DNA of 64,000 nt, from positions 372,001 through 436,000 of the forward strand of contig OZ239145.1 of the NCBI GenBank assembly GCA_965194535.1, given 5' to 3'. Position 1 is the first letter of the stretch; each line of letters opens with the position of its first letter. Of the stretch, positions 9,479 to 17,382 are shown in pieces. The DNA is from Verrucolacustris abundans. GTDB taxonomy: Bacteria > Verrucomicrobiota > Verrucomicrobiia > Methylacidiphilales > Verrucolacustridaceae. The notes under the pieces were generated by a model that was given only the letters and a program-made list of their open reading frames with translations, searched no databases and was not told the origin of the DNA. Position numbers and translations under genes: made by a program.

Positions 9479-10663
9479 TTAGTTCAAGCCTGCGTGACGA
9501 CGGAGTTCACGGACACGGTCCGTATGCTCCCACGGGGCGTAAGCTAGTTTTCCCCGATGGCCGAAGTGGCCGTAGTTGGTTGTTTTCGAGTAAATGGGGC
9601 GACGGAGACGGAGTTGGCGAATGATTTCGGCAGGGCGGAAGTCGAAAGTTTCGTGGACTGCTTTTTCGATTTTACGGAAAGGGACTTTTTCGGTGCCAAA
9701 TGTGTCGAGGCACACGGAAACTGGGTGGGGATGTCCGATCGCGTAGGCAAACTGGATCTCGACCCTATCGGCCAGGCCCGCCGCGACGATATTTTTGGCG
9801 ACGTAGCGGCCCATATACGCGGCACTGCGATCTACCTTGGTAGGATCTTTACCGCTGAAAGCACCGCCTCCGTGTCGCCCCGCACCGCCATAGGTGTCGA
9901 CGATAATTTTGCGGCCTGTTAACCCGCTATCTCCCTCGGGACCACCTACAACAAAACGTCCTGTTGGGTTGACGAGAAATTCGGTTTTGCGATCGAGCAT
10001 TGAGGAGGGAAGGACTCGGCGAATGAGCTTTTCTGTAATGAATTTTTCAATTTGCCGGTGGGATACATTTGCAGCGTGCTGGGTCGAGACAACGACTGCA
10101 GTGATTCGGACAGGTTTGGAGTGGCGATATTCGACGGAAACTTGGGTTTTGGCATCGGGCCTGAGCCAGGGGGCTTTGCCGGATTTGCGAATTCGGCTGA
10201 GTTCTCGTCCGAGGCGGTGGGAGAACATGATGGGGGCGGGCATGAGTTCCGGAGTTTCCCGGCAGGCGTACCCGAACATGAGTCCTTGGTCGCCTGCGCC
10301 CTGCTCAGCGGTTTTTTTTCCCGAGACACGGCGGGCATCGACCCCTTGAGCGATATCGGGGCTTTGGCCGGTGAGGGCATTCATAATATGGACTCGATCG
10401 GCGTGAAAGACGTCATCGTCGTTGGTGTAACCAATTTCTCGAATGGCAGAGCGAATGAGTTTGTCGTAGTCAAACTTGGCTCGGGTCGTTATTTCGCCTG
10501 CCACGACAACGAGATTGGATTTAACGAGGGTCTCACACGCAACCCGACTGGCTGGGTCTTGGCTTAGACAGGCATCAAGAACAGCATCTGAAATGGTGTC
10601 GCATACCTTGTCGGGATGGCCCTCGCCGACCGACTCGGAGGAAAAGATGAAGTTGCCGTGCAC
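9479..10663 (-). CDS. metK: S-adenosylmethionine synthetase
   Basis: MetK makes SAM from methionine and ATP. The 394 residues include the N-terminal signature FIFSSESVGEGHPDKVCD, the central GAGDQGLMFGYA and the P-loop-like GGGAFSGKDPTKVDRSAAY, all in the expected order. The start is GTG at 10663, which places the conserved FIFSSES at residues 5-11 as in other MetK proteins. No clear ribosome-binding site precedes it. The gene is first in the metK-ahcY unit and is divergent from a regulator gene, separated by an 81-nt AT-rich spacer with two overlapping palindromes. That arrangement suggests regulation by the neighbouring ArsR-type protein. Confidence 0.97.
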   Translation of the reverse strand: MHGNFIFSSESVGEGHPDKVCDTISDAVLDACLSQDPASRVACETLVKSNLVVVAGEITTRAKFDYDKLIRSAIREIGYTNDDDVFHADRVHIMNALTGQSPDIAQGVDARRVSGKKTAEQGAGDQGLMFGYACRETPELMPAPIMFSHRLGRELSRIRKSGKAPWLRPDAKTQVSVEYRHSKPVRITAVVVSTQHAANVSHRQIEKFITEKLIRRVLPSSMLDRKTEFLVNPTGRFVVGGPEGDSGLTGRKIIVDTYGGAGRHGGGAFSGKDPTKVDRSAAYMGRYVAKNIVAAGLADRVEIQFAYAIGHPHPVSVCLDTFGTEKVPFRKIEKAVHETFDFRPAEIIRQLRLRRPIYSKTTNYGHFGHRGKLAYAPWEHTDRVRELRRHAGLN

Positions 10664-10708
10664 TGATTAAGCGTATCGCAAAAGTGGAGGCAGGCAAGAA
10701 TAAATATT

Positions 10709-10723
10709 GATATATCATGATAA
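10709..10723. promoter_or_regulatory. Candidate operator: two overlapping 10-bp palindromes between metK and its regulator
   Basis: TGATATATCA (10709-10718) and TATCATGATA (10714-10723) are both perfect palindromes that share five bases. They lie in the AT-rich spacer between the divergent starts of metK and the ArsR-methyltransferase gene. ArsR-family dimers bind short inverted repeats that overlap promoters, so this is the natural candidate site. The assignment is an inference from position and symmetry; no binding data are available. Confidence 0.5.
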
Positions 10724-10744
10724 GATGATGAATCTATATGAAGC

Positions 10745-11668
10745 ATGAGTCATCGAGTTAAGCTTTTGAGTGCGTTGGCGGATCCAACTCGTCTACGGAT
10801 CTTAGCCGCATTGCGTGAAAATGAGCTTTCGGTTGCGGAGTTGCAGGAGGTTTTGGGGATTGGGCAGTCGAGGATTTCGAACCACCTTGCGCAACTTAAG
10901 TCGGTGGGTTTATTGCGCGACCGAAGAGAGGGACAAAAGGCTTATTATCGGCGAGCGGAGATGGGGAGAGAGATATGGTCTTTGGCGGAGGGTGCGGCGG
11001 GGGAGTTGGGAACACAGGCGCGGGATGGGGAGGCATTGCGGCGCGTGTTGGGGCAACGGCAGGAGAAGTCGAAAAGGTACTTTGACGCAGTCGCGGGTCG
11101 ATTGGGTAAGAAGTATTGTCCGGGTCGATCTTGGGAGGCGGTGGGGAGGTTGCTTTTGGCTTTGGCGCCCCGTCAGGTGTACGCGGATTTAGGTGCTGGG
11201 GAGGGATTGATTTCTCAACTTCTGGCAGCGCGGGCTAAGAAGGTGATTGCGGTCGATCACTCGCCTCGAATGGTGGAGGTGGGGCGAGATTTAGCCAAGC
11301 GAAGTGGGTTGAAAAATCTGGAGTATCGGTTGGGGGACATGGAGAACCCACCGATTCGGCCTGGGTCGGTGGATGTGGCCATTTTGAGTCAGGCATTACA
11401 TCACGCGGTACATCCTCCTCGAGCGCTGGAGGCCGCGTGGAAAATTCTTCGGCCTGGGGGAACGCTTCTGATTTTAGATCTTGTGGAGCATACGTTTGAG
11501 GCAGCTCGTGAAATGTATGCGGATGTATGGCTAGGGTTTTCTCCTGCGGAGTTGGCGCGGTTAATGCGAGAGGCAAAATTTGAAGGAGTGTCTGTCGAGG
11601 TTGTGGCAAAAGAGAAGGAGGGCCCGGGGTTCCAGACTTTGCTGGCGGCAGGAAATAAGCCTGAGTAG
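10745..11668 (+). CDS. ArsR-family regulator fused to a SAM-dependent methyltransferase domain (SahR-like role inferred)
   Basis: Residues 1-80 form an ArsR-type winged helix (LADPTRLRILAAL, then the recognition helix GQSRISNHLAQL and the wing around residues 57-70). Where metal-sensing members have ELCVCDL there is ELSVAELQEVL, so the classical cysteine metal site is missing. Residues about 110-300 are a class I methyltransferase with ADLGAGEG (147-154), VIAVDHSPRMVE and LSQALHHAVHPPRAL. The gene is divergent from metK-ahcY. In Proteobacteria an ArsR-type regulator (SahR) controls SAM-cycle genes; I infer a similar role, with the extra domain as a possible SAM or SAH sensor. Whether it still methylates anything is unknown. 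Confidence 0.82.
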   Translation: MSHRVKLLSALADPTRLRILAALRENELSVAELQEVLGIGQSRISNHLAQLKSVGLLRDRREGQKAYYRRAEMGREIWSLAEGAAGELGTQARDGEALRRVLGQRQEKSKRYFDAVAGRLGKKYCPGRSWEAVGRLLLALAPRQVYADLGAGEGLISQLLAARAKKVIAVDHSPRMVEVGRDLAKRSGLKNLEYRLGDMENPPIRPGSVDVAILSQALHHAVHPPRALEAAWKILRPGGTLLILDLVEHTFEAAREMYADVWLGFSPAELARLMREAKFEGVSVEVVAKEKEGPGFQTLLAAGNKPE

Positions 11669-11687
11669 TGGGGGGGGGTGAGAAAAG

Positions 11688-11716
11688 TTGGAATGGGAAG
11701 GGAAATGGTGCATTCT
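11688..11716 (+). promoter_or_regulatory. Weak candidate promoter for tRNA-Leu
   Basis: TTGGAA (11688-11693) and CATTCT (11711-11716) are separated by exactly 17 nt, and the predicted start of transcription falls a few bases before the mature tRNA. Both hexamers are only partial matches to the sigma-70 consensus. Confidence 0.3.
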
Positions 11717-11725
11717 TCAGTGTCC

Positions 11726-11807
11726 GCGCTCGTGGCGAAACTGGCAGACGCGCTAGATTCAGGTTCTAGTGGGGCAACCCTTGGAGGTTCAAATCCTCTC
11801 GAGCGCA
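11726..11807 (+). tRNA. tRNA-Leu (anticodon CAG)
   Basis: The 82-nt sequence folds as a class II tRNA. The acceptor stem pairs GCGCTCG (11726-11732) with CGAGCGC (11800-11806), and A11807 is the discriminator. The D arm (GGCGAAACTGGCAGACGC) is followed by the anticodon stem CTAGA/TCTAG with loop TTCAGGT, which gives anticodon CAG for CUG codons. A long variable arm (TGGGGCAACCCTT) and the T arm GAGG-TTCAAAT-CCTC complete it. The long variable arm is expected for Leu. The 3' CCA is not encoded. Part of its 3' end is repeated 89 bp downstream. Confidence 0.95.
11790..11805 (+). repeat. Direct repeat copy 1 (tRNA-Leu 3' end), possible attachment core
   Basis: The 16-nt CAAATCCTCTCGAGCG forms the T-loop to acceptor part of the tRNA. 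An identical copy lies at 11879-11894. tRNA 3' ends are common attachment cores for tyrosine recombinases, so this pair may mark a lost integrated element. Confidence 0.5.
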
Positions 11808-11878
11808 GCGTAGCAAGCGAGAGAGTTTAAATAGCCGGAGGCGAAAATAGATTGGGCCAGGGGTGGGTGTGCGGGGGC

Positions 11879-11894
11879 CAAATCCTCTCGAGCG
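11879..11894 (+). repeat. Direct repeat copy 2 of the tRNA-Leu 3' end
   Basis: This exact 16-nt repeat of 11790-11805 is outside any gene, in the 124-nt spacer between the tRNA and the end of oppF. The preceding GGGGG could still pair with the CCTC of a degenerate T arm, so a decayed tRNA duplicate is the alternative to an attachment site. No integrase gene is in the window. Confidence 0.5.
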
Positions 11895-11931
11895 ACTACA
11901 GGAACCTCTGACCCCAGTGACATTCGGTGGG

Positions 11932-12726
11932 TTAATCGAGGGATGGAATTGAAGCGAGAAGGCGTTGGGTATAGGGGTGGGTCGGATGGGTGGTGATCTG
12001 TTCCGATGGACCCTCCTCAACAAGTTTGCCATGTTCCAGGACGGCGATCTGGTCGCTGACGTGTTCCACTACGGCGAGATCGTGAGCTATAAAAAGATAG
12101 GTCAGGCCAAGTTTTTCCTGAAGATCCATCAGAAGATTCACGATCTGAGCTTGGACGGAAACGTCCAAGGCACTGACGGGTTCGTCGCAGATGATAAACT
12201 CGGGTTCAACAGCGAGAGCTCGAGCAATCCCAATTCGTTGGCGCTGACCTCCGCTGAACTCATGTGGAAATCGGCGTGCAAAGGTAGGATCAAGTCCCAC
12301 GAGTTGAAGAAGCTCGGTCACGCGATCCATGCGATCCGAGTTGCTCATTTGTGGAAAGTGAATTTCAAGGGGTTCAGCTAGGATAGTTCCGATTCGAAGT
12401 CGTGGATTGAGGGAGTTGTAAGGATCCTGGAAAACCATCTGAATTTTTTTGCGGTAGGGGCGAAGTTCAGCCCCAGAGAGGGAAGTGATCGGTACGCCCT
12501 GATAGGAAACCGACCCAGACGTGGGATCAACCAGGCGAACGATCACTCGTCCGAGTGTGGTTTTGCCTGATCCGCTTTCGCCGACTAGGCCCAAGGTGGT
12601 GCCCTGTTCGATTTTTAGGGAAACGTCGTCCAGAGCTTTGACTACCCCTGTGGGGCGTTGGAGAAGTCCTGATCGGACAGGAAAATGAACGGAGAGACTT
12701 TTGACTTCCAGAAGTGGAGTATTCAT
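11932..12726 (-). CDS. oppF: Peptide ABC transporter ATP-binding protein (OppF/DppF type)
   Basis: One of two ATPases driving a peptide importer. The 264-residue protein has Walker A GESGSGKTT (49-57), the Q-loop region QMVFQDPYNSLNPR, the signature FSGGQRQRIGIARAL and Walker B FIICDEPVSALD. It ends right after HPYTQRLLASIPSLD, so only the beginning of the C-terminal oligopeptide (HPY) extension found in longer homologues is present. It is the last gene of the five-gene oppABCDF operon and overlaps oppD by 4 nt. The substrate (di- or oligopeptide) cannot be read from sequence. Confidence 0.92.
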   Translation of the reverse strand: MNTPLLEVKSLSVHFPVRSGLLQRPTGVVKALDDVSLKIEQGTTLGLVGESGSGKTTLGRVIVRLVDPTSGSVSYQGVPITSLSGAELRPYRKKIQMVFQDPYNSLNPRLRIGTILAEPLEIHFPQMSNSDRMDRVTELLQLVGLDPTFARRFPHEFSGGQRQRIGIARALAVEPEFIICDEPVSALDVSVQAQIVNLLMDLQEKLGLTYLFIAHDLAVVEHVSDQIAVLEHGKLVEEGPSEQITTHPTHPYTQRLLASIPSLD

Positions 12727-13562
12727 TTTGCAACGAGGGTGGCGCGATCAATGGAGGCGAGACGTTTGGTTTTTTGCCCCAGTCTGGGAATGCAGTCGAG
12801 AAGGGCCTTGGTGTAGGGGTGTTGGGGGGAGCGAAGAATCTGTTTTACGGGGCCTTCCTCAACGAGTTTTCCCTCGAGCATCACCAGAACACGATCGGCA
12901 AAGTTTGCCACGATTCCGAAGTTATGGGTGATCAGGAGTACAGACATTCCGAGTTTTTGACGCAGCTCCCTAAGAAGATCGAGGATCTGGGCTTGAATGG
13001 TGACGTCGAGAGCCGTGGTGGGTTCATCGGCAACGAGTAGCTTTGGTTGGCAGGCCAGGGCCATAGCAATCATCGCGCGTTGCTGCATTCCGCCTGAGAG
13101 TTGGTGGGGGTAATCTCGAGCACGAAGTTCGGGTTGGCGAATCCCCACGAGGCCAAGCAAGCGAGTTACCTCGTCTGACGTGTTGGGCAGGTTGGGTTGG
13201 TTGAGGCGCAAAGCCTCGGCAATCTGAAAGCCCACAGAGAATACGGGGTTGAGAGAAGTGGAGGGCTCTTGAAAGATGTAGGCAACTTTGCCTCCCCGAG
13301 CTTGGCGGAGTAGGGAGTTGGAGCAGGTGAGCAGGTCGGTCCCATCCTGCCAGAGAACTTTTCCCTGAAGAGTGCAGGTGGGGGGAGGTGGGGTTAGACG
13401 GGTTAAGGCAAGGGCGGCGGTGGTTTTGCCTGATCCGCTTTCTCCCACTACGGCGACGGTCTCTCCGGGTTGAATCGAGAAGGAGAGATTGTCGACTGCT
13501 ACGATAGGCTTTGGGCCTGAGTGAAAGGAGACAGTTAGATTTTTAACTTCGAGAAGATTCAT
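12723..13562 (-). CDS. oppD: Peptide ABC transporter ATP-binding protein (OppD/DppD type)
   Basis: The second ATPase of the peptide importer has 279 residues: Walker A GESGSGKTT (40-48), YIFQEPSTSLNPVF at the Q-loop, the signature LSGGMQQRAMIAMAL and Walker B LLVADEPTTALDVT. The C-terminal HPYTKALLDCIPRL belongs to the peptide-transporter ATPase extension, but the protein is shorter than the usual 320-340 residues. It overlaps oppC and oppF by 4 nt on either side, which implies translational coupling. Confidence 0.92.
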   Translation of the reverse strand: MNLLEVKNLTVSFHSGPKPIVAVDNLSFSIQPGETVAVVGESGSGKTTAALALTRLTPPPPTCTLQGKVLWQDGTDLLTCSNSLLRQARGGKVAYIFQEPSTSLNPVFSVGFQIAEALRLNQPNLPNTSDEVTRLLGLVGIRQPELRARDYPHQLSGGMQQRAMIAMALACQPKLLVADEPTTALDVTIQAQILDLLRELRQKLGMSVLLITHNFGIVANFADRVLVMLEGKLVEEGPVKQILRSPQHPYTKALLDCIPRLGQKTKRLASIDRATLVAK

Positions 13563-14611
13563 CGTCCAGGGAGCCTAAATTTTGGATCTACGGCATCGCG
13601 CAGGGCGTCGCCGAGAAGGTTGAAAGCGATCACAGTCAGGATGATGGCAAGTCCTGGGGTAAGCAGCCACCAGAAGTTGAGCATAAAAATCTTAATGTCT
13701 TGGGCTTGGCCGAGCATCAGACCCCATGAGGATGCGGGCTCTTGGATTCCTAAACCTAGAAAACTCAATGCGGCTTCGCCTAGGATGTAGCCGGGGACGC
13801 TGAGAGTAGCGGCGACGATGAGGTAGCTGAAAGTATTCGGAAGAAGATGTCGAAATAGAATTGTCCAAGGGCGTTGACCCAAAATATTTGCGGCTAAGAT
13901 GAAGGGGCGCTCACGGAGTGAGAGGACAAGGCCTCGGACGACTCGGGCAGTGCCTGCCCAACCCAGAGCAGAAAGAATTACCACGATGAGCAGGAAGGTG
14001 GCATCGGACGGGAATCGAGAAGAGAGAGCGGCACGCAGGGCCAGAAGGAGATAGAGACCAGGAACAGCCATGAGGAATTCGGTCAGGCGCATTGCAAGAG
14101 TATCGGGCCAGCCCCCCAGATAACCCGCAAGACCCCCGATGGTGAGCCCCAGGAAACTGGTCAAGGCGACTCCGATCAGGCCGATACTTAAGGAGATCCC
14201 CGCACCATAGAGGAGTCGGGTGAACACATCGCGGCCTGTGGCATCACTGCCTAGTAGATAAATGGGATCAGAAGTTGGGATGGTAAAAAGATGACGATCG
14301 GCAGGGATCAGGCCTAAAAATTTATACGAAACGCCTTTTGAGAACCATTGTAACGGGATGGCTTCGTCGGGTAGAGGTTGATACGAGGCCGTGGAGGGAT
14401 CCACCAGCTTGTAGCGCTGGACACAAAGGCGACCATTTTGCCAGATGAGTGCGGTGGGTGGATGATATGTGCGCTGAAGATTCTGTGCAGAGGGAATTGA
14501 TGGAGAGAGGAACGGGGCGAAAAGTGCGGCCCCATATAAAAGGATAAGGAGACAGGCAGAGATCAAGCCCGCAGGGCGACGAAGAAGAGCCCGCACAATG
14601 TCAGCGGCCAT
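13559..14611 (-). CDS. oppC: Peptide ABC transporter permease (OppC/DppC type)
   Basis: Integral membrane subunit with an N-terminal membrane segment (GLISACLLILLYGAALFAPF), a periplasmic insert of about 100 residues containing LLGSDATGRDVFTRLLYGAG, and then a five-helix core. The loop that contacts the ATPase is visible as NILGQRPWTILFRHLLPNT, and SFLGLGIQEPASSWG near the C-terminus is typical of OppC. I prefer ATG at 14611, preceded by AAGGG at 6 nt, over an upstream TTG at 14644; this gives 350 residues and an 11-nt overlap with oppB. Confidence 0.9.
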   Translation of the reverse strand: MAADIVRALLRRPAGLISACLLILLYGAALFAPFLSPSIPSAQNLQRTYHPPTALIWQNGRLCVQRYKLVDPSTASYQPLPDEAIPLQWFSKGVSYKFLGLIPADRHLFTIPTSDPIYLLGSDATGRDVFTRLLYGAGISLSIGLIGVALTSFLGLTIGGLAGYLGGWPDTLAMRLTEFLMAVPGLYLLLALRAALSSRFPSDATFLLIVVILSALGWAGTARVVRGLVLSLRERPFILAANILGQRPWTILFRHLLPNTFSYLIVAATLSVPGYILGEAALSFLGLGIQEPASSWGLMLGQAQDIKIFMLNFWWLLTPGLAIILTVIAFNLLGDALRDAVDPKFRLPGR

Positions 14612-15569
14612 AACGAACCCTTGGGTCGGACCAAGCAAGAGCAAGATCGGATAATAGATTTCCGATGATCAGAAGAGAGCAACCCACGACAACAGATCCC
14701 AGGACAACAAATTGATCTTCGCGGATAAAGGCCTCATACACGAGTCGGCCAAGGCCGGGGTAGTTCATGACGTTTTCAACGAGAAGTGATCCACTGAGAA
14801 GGCCTGCGAAGGCGTAGCCAATCGTGCTCAGTAAGGGATTGAGGGCGTTGCGGAGGACATGGCGAAAAAGAACAACTTTTTCAGGAAGACCTTTGGCTCG
14901 GGCGGCAGTGACATATTCGGCTTGAAGGACATCGAGCACATTCGCACGAAGAACTCGGAGAGTGCCGGCGACTCCTCCGAGCCCAAGAACGAGTGTGGGA
15001 AGAATCAGATGGTAAGCGATATCGAGAAGCTGTGAGGAGGGAGAAAGGAAGTCGTGATCGAGAGAGGTCAGACCACCGATAGGAAACCAACCTGTTCGGG
15101 CGGCCATCCAAACGGCAAGCAGGGCAAGAAAGAATTCGGGAATGGCCAAAGCAAAGTAGGCAGCGGCAGAGGTGATGCGATCGATCCATCCCCCTGGGCG
15201 TGCGGCGGCGAGGACAGCCAGAGGAATGGCCAGGGTCCACGCGAGAAGGAGGGAGGTAAGACTGAGGAGAAGGGTGGCTGGAGCACGTTGGGCGATGAGT
15301 TGTGCTACGGGAACCTTGTAGGTCCAGGAGTAACCAAAATCGAGATGCAGGACATTCCCCAGCCAAAGTGCGTACTGTTCATACCACGGACGATCCAAGC
15401 CAAAGGATTTTTGCAACTCCGCGATTAGGGCCGGGTTAATATCGCGTTGGGCTTTTACAGGTGTCAGGAAATCGCCAGGAGCAAGACTCATGAGCGCAAA
15501 GACCAACAGGGTCACTGCAAAAAGCATGGGCAGGAGGGCGAGCAAGCGTCGGAGAATGAAGAGCGTCAT
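14601..15569 (-). CDS. oppB: Peptide ABC transporter permease (OppB/DppB type)
   Basis: This 322-residue membrane protein starts with FILRRLLALLPMLFAVTLL, the usual OppB first helix, and has the ATPase-contact loop YVTAARAKGLPEKVVLFRHV followed by LRNALNPLLSTIG. About six membrane segments can be counted. ATG at 15569 gives a 4-nt overlap with the stop of oppA; an ATG seven codons upstream lies inside oppA and is less likely. It forms the membrane channel with OppC. Confidence 0.92.
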   Translation of the reverse strand: MTLFILRRLLALLPMLFAVTLLVFALMSLAPGDFLTPVKAQRDINPALIAELQKSFGLDRPWYEQYALWLGNVLHLDFGYSWTYKVPVAQLIAQRAPATLLLSLTSLLLAWTLAIPLAVLAAARPGGWIDRITSAAAYFALAIPEFFLALLAVWMAARTGWFPIGGLTSLDHDFLSPSSQLLDIAYHLILPTLVLGLGGVAGTLRVLRANVLDVLQAEYVTAARAKGLPEKVVLFRHVLRNALNPLLSTIGYAFAGLLSGSLLVENVMNYPGLGRLVYEAFIREDQFVVLGSVVVGCSLLIIGNLLSDLALAWSDPRVRYGR

Positions 15570-17332
15570 GGGGTAATGAGTGGGGTCCAAAGTTCATCTA
15601 GATTCCAGACTAAAGAGCCGAGAGGGGGAATACGGATGTTTTTCCAGCGATCTTTTAAGCCGACGTAGGCGTTCGCGGTGACAAGGTAGATATAGGGGGT
15701 TTCGTCGCTCATAATCTTTTGGACTTCATCGAAATATTTTTTCCGAGTTGGATAATCGAGAGTGTGAAGTTGGTCGGACATCAGTTGATCGATACGAGCT
15801 TCCCAAGGGGTGGCTGGGCTTTTTTGGTTTGGATGCCATTGATGGAGGCGACCCTTGGACGAAAAGACCGAGATTCCGCCTGCGGGATCACCGCCTCCTG
15901 TCAGCCCTAGCATTCCCGCCTCGTAGTCGTACGAGTCTTGGATTTTTCCAACTAAGGTTCCAAAATCAAGGAAGGAGAGATTCACTGTGATACCTAGGTC
16001 ACGCATATTTTCCTTAAATGCGGTCGCCATATTTGCGCGAAGTTGGTTTTCCTGATTCGTATTGAGGGTGAATTCGACAATATTTCCCAAGCGGTCGCGC
16101 AGCTTCTGATCTGGGCCGAGTGAGAATCCAGATTGAGTCAGAAGCTCCATGGAGCGGGCTGGATTAAAGGGGTACTGGGTAACATTTGGGTTGTACCACT
16201 TTTTGTTTGCAGGGGTTTCTGGGCCCCAAAGAGGTTGGCCGCGTCCAAAAAGAACCCCGCGCACGAGTCCCTCCCGATCAATGCCATGGGATACGGCTTG
16301 GCGAAAGCGCCTGTCGGTGAACCAAGCCAGCTTGTGGGGGGGGACGAAGGGTTTGCCTGAGGCGTCTTTTCCTGGGTTTTGGTTAAACCAGATGAATCCC
16401 GTATTTGGGGAGGGGCCGCGGTTAAAAACAGAAAACCCGTATCGAGTTGCGTATTGATCGATCCAAGCAACATTGTCGGGTGAGAGGCCTTCGGCGTCCG
16501 TTTGCCCAGTGGCAAAAGCCAGAGTGCTGGCATTTGCATCTTTAACGAGTTTTGTAACCAGATAGTCCACGTAGGGGAGCCGAACCCCTTGCGTGTCAGC
16601 CCGCCAGAAGTGCGGATTGGCTTCAAAGACAATCCGTTCGGCGGGTTGGTAGGAACGAAGTCGAAAAGGGCCTGTGGCAAGAAGACGACGGGGCTCCTTT
16701 TGGGCGATACTTACATTCCAAGCTTTGAGGAGTGAGCCGTCCCGAAATGCTGATTCGAGTTCATGCTTTGGCAGGAGCCCCACGCCGCCGACAGTTTCCA
16801 AAAAAGGCGCGTAGATTTCGGGAGTGGTCAGGCGGACGGTGAGATCGTCGATTTTCTCGATCGTAAATTTCTTTCCATCAACGGAGAGGTCAAAGGCCGC
16901 ACGATTTGGGAAGCGTGGGTCATAGATCGCTTGAAAGGTGAAGACCACATCATCAGCGGTAAAGGGGTGACCATCGGACCAGCAAACGCCTGGGCGGAGG
17001 TGAAAGGTGAAGGTTTTGTTGTCCGCGGCAATTTCCCAGCTTGTGGCGAGGCCCGGTTCAACCTCTTGGGTCACGGGGTTATTGTGAACGAGGGAGTCGA
17101 GAAAGAGGCCGATGAATCCGCTGGAGGTTGCATCTTCTGAGACGAGCGGATTGAAGGTGGAGGGTTCGCCAGGGGTCGAGTCGATAAAAACACCGCCTTG
17201 GCGACCAATTTCGTGCTTGGAGGTGTCTACTCCAGCGGGCAGGGGATGGTTTTCTCTAGCTACTTTGGATTTTGGTGTGCAGGAGGACAAAGCGGTGGCC
17301 AGTAAGGGCAGGAGAAAACAGAGCCGAAGCAT
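15566..17332 (-). CDS. oppA: Peptide-binding lipoprotein of the ABC transporter (OppA/DppA type)
   Basis: This is the extracytoplasmic solute-binding subunit (family 5). The 588-residue product starts with a lipoprotein signal, MLRLCFLLPLLATALSSC, with Cys at position 18 for lipid attachment. The family region PLVSEDATSSGFIGLFLDSL, then LRPGVCWSDGHPFTADDVVF and later RFRQAVSHGIDREGLVRGVL are typical motifs. The frame is open for another 90 codons upstream, but those residues look non-coding and would bury the signal peptide, so ATG 17332 is chosen. A -10-like TATAAG lies just upstream (17343-17348 on the minus strand). It is the first gene of oppABCDF. Confidence 0.92.
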   Translation of the reverse strand: MLRLCFLLPLLATALSSCTPKSKVARENHPLPAGVDTSKHEIGRQGGVFIDSTPGEPSTFNPLVSEDATSSGFIGLFLDSLVHNNPVTQEVEPGLATSWEIAADNKTFTFHLRPGVCWSDGHPFTADDVVFTFQAIYDPRFPNRAAFDLSVDGKKFTIEKIDDLTVRLTTPEIYAPFLETVGGVGLLPKHELESAFRDGSLLKAWNVSIAQKEPRRLLATGPFRLRSYQPAERIVFEANPHFWRADTQGVRLPYVDYLVTKLVKDANASTLAFATGQTDAEGLSPDNVAWIDQYATRYGFSVFNRGPSPNTGFIWFNQNPGKDASGKPFVPPHKLAWFTDRRFRQAVSHGIDREGLVRGVLFGRGQPLWGPETPANKKWYNPNVTQYPFNPARSMELLTQSGFSLGPDQKLRDRLGNIVEFTLNTNQENQLRANMATAFKENMRDLGITVNLSFLDFGTLVGKIQDSYDYEAGMLGLTGGGDPAGGISVFSSKGRLHQWHPNQKSPATPWEARIDQLMSDQLHTLDYPTRKKYFDEVQKIMSDETPYIYLVTANAYVGLKDRWKNIRIPPLGSLVWNLDELWTPLITP

Positions 17333-17382
17333 AGATTGAAATCTTATAGGTTCAGAAAATGAATGGAAGTGGAAGTGATGTG

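Noticed and set aside
10664..10744. SAM or SAH riboswitch before metK
   Set aside because: The spacer is only 81 nt, AT-rich, and shows no conserved riboswitch helices; protein-operator control fits better.
11766..12032. A short minus-strand frame running from oppF through the tRNA-Leu gene
   Set aside because: Its end (CAREDLNLQGLPH) is the usual translation of an antisense tRNA 3' end and repeats, not a protein.
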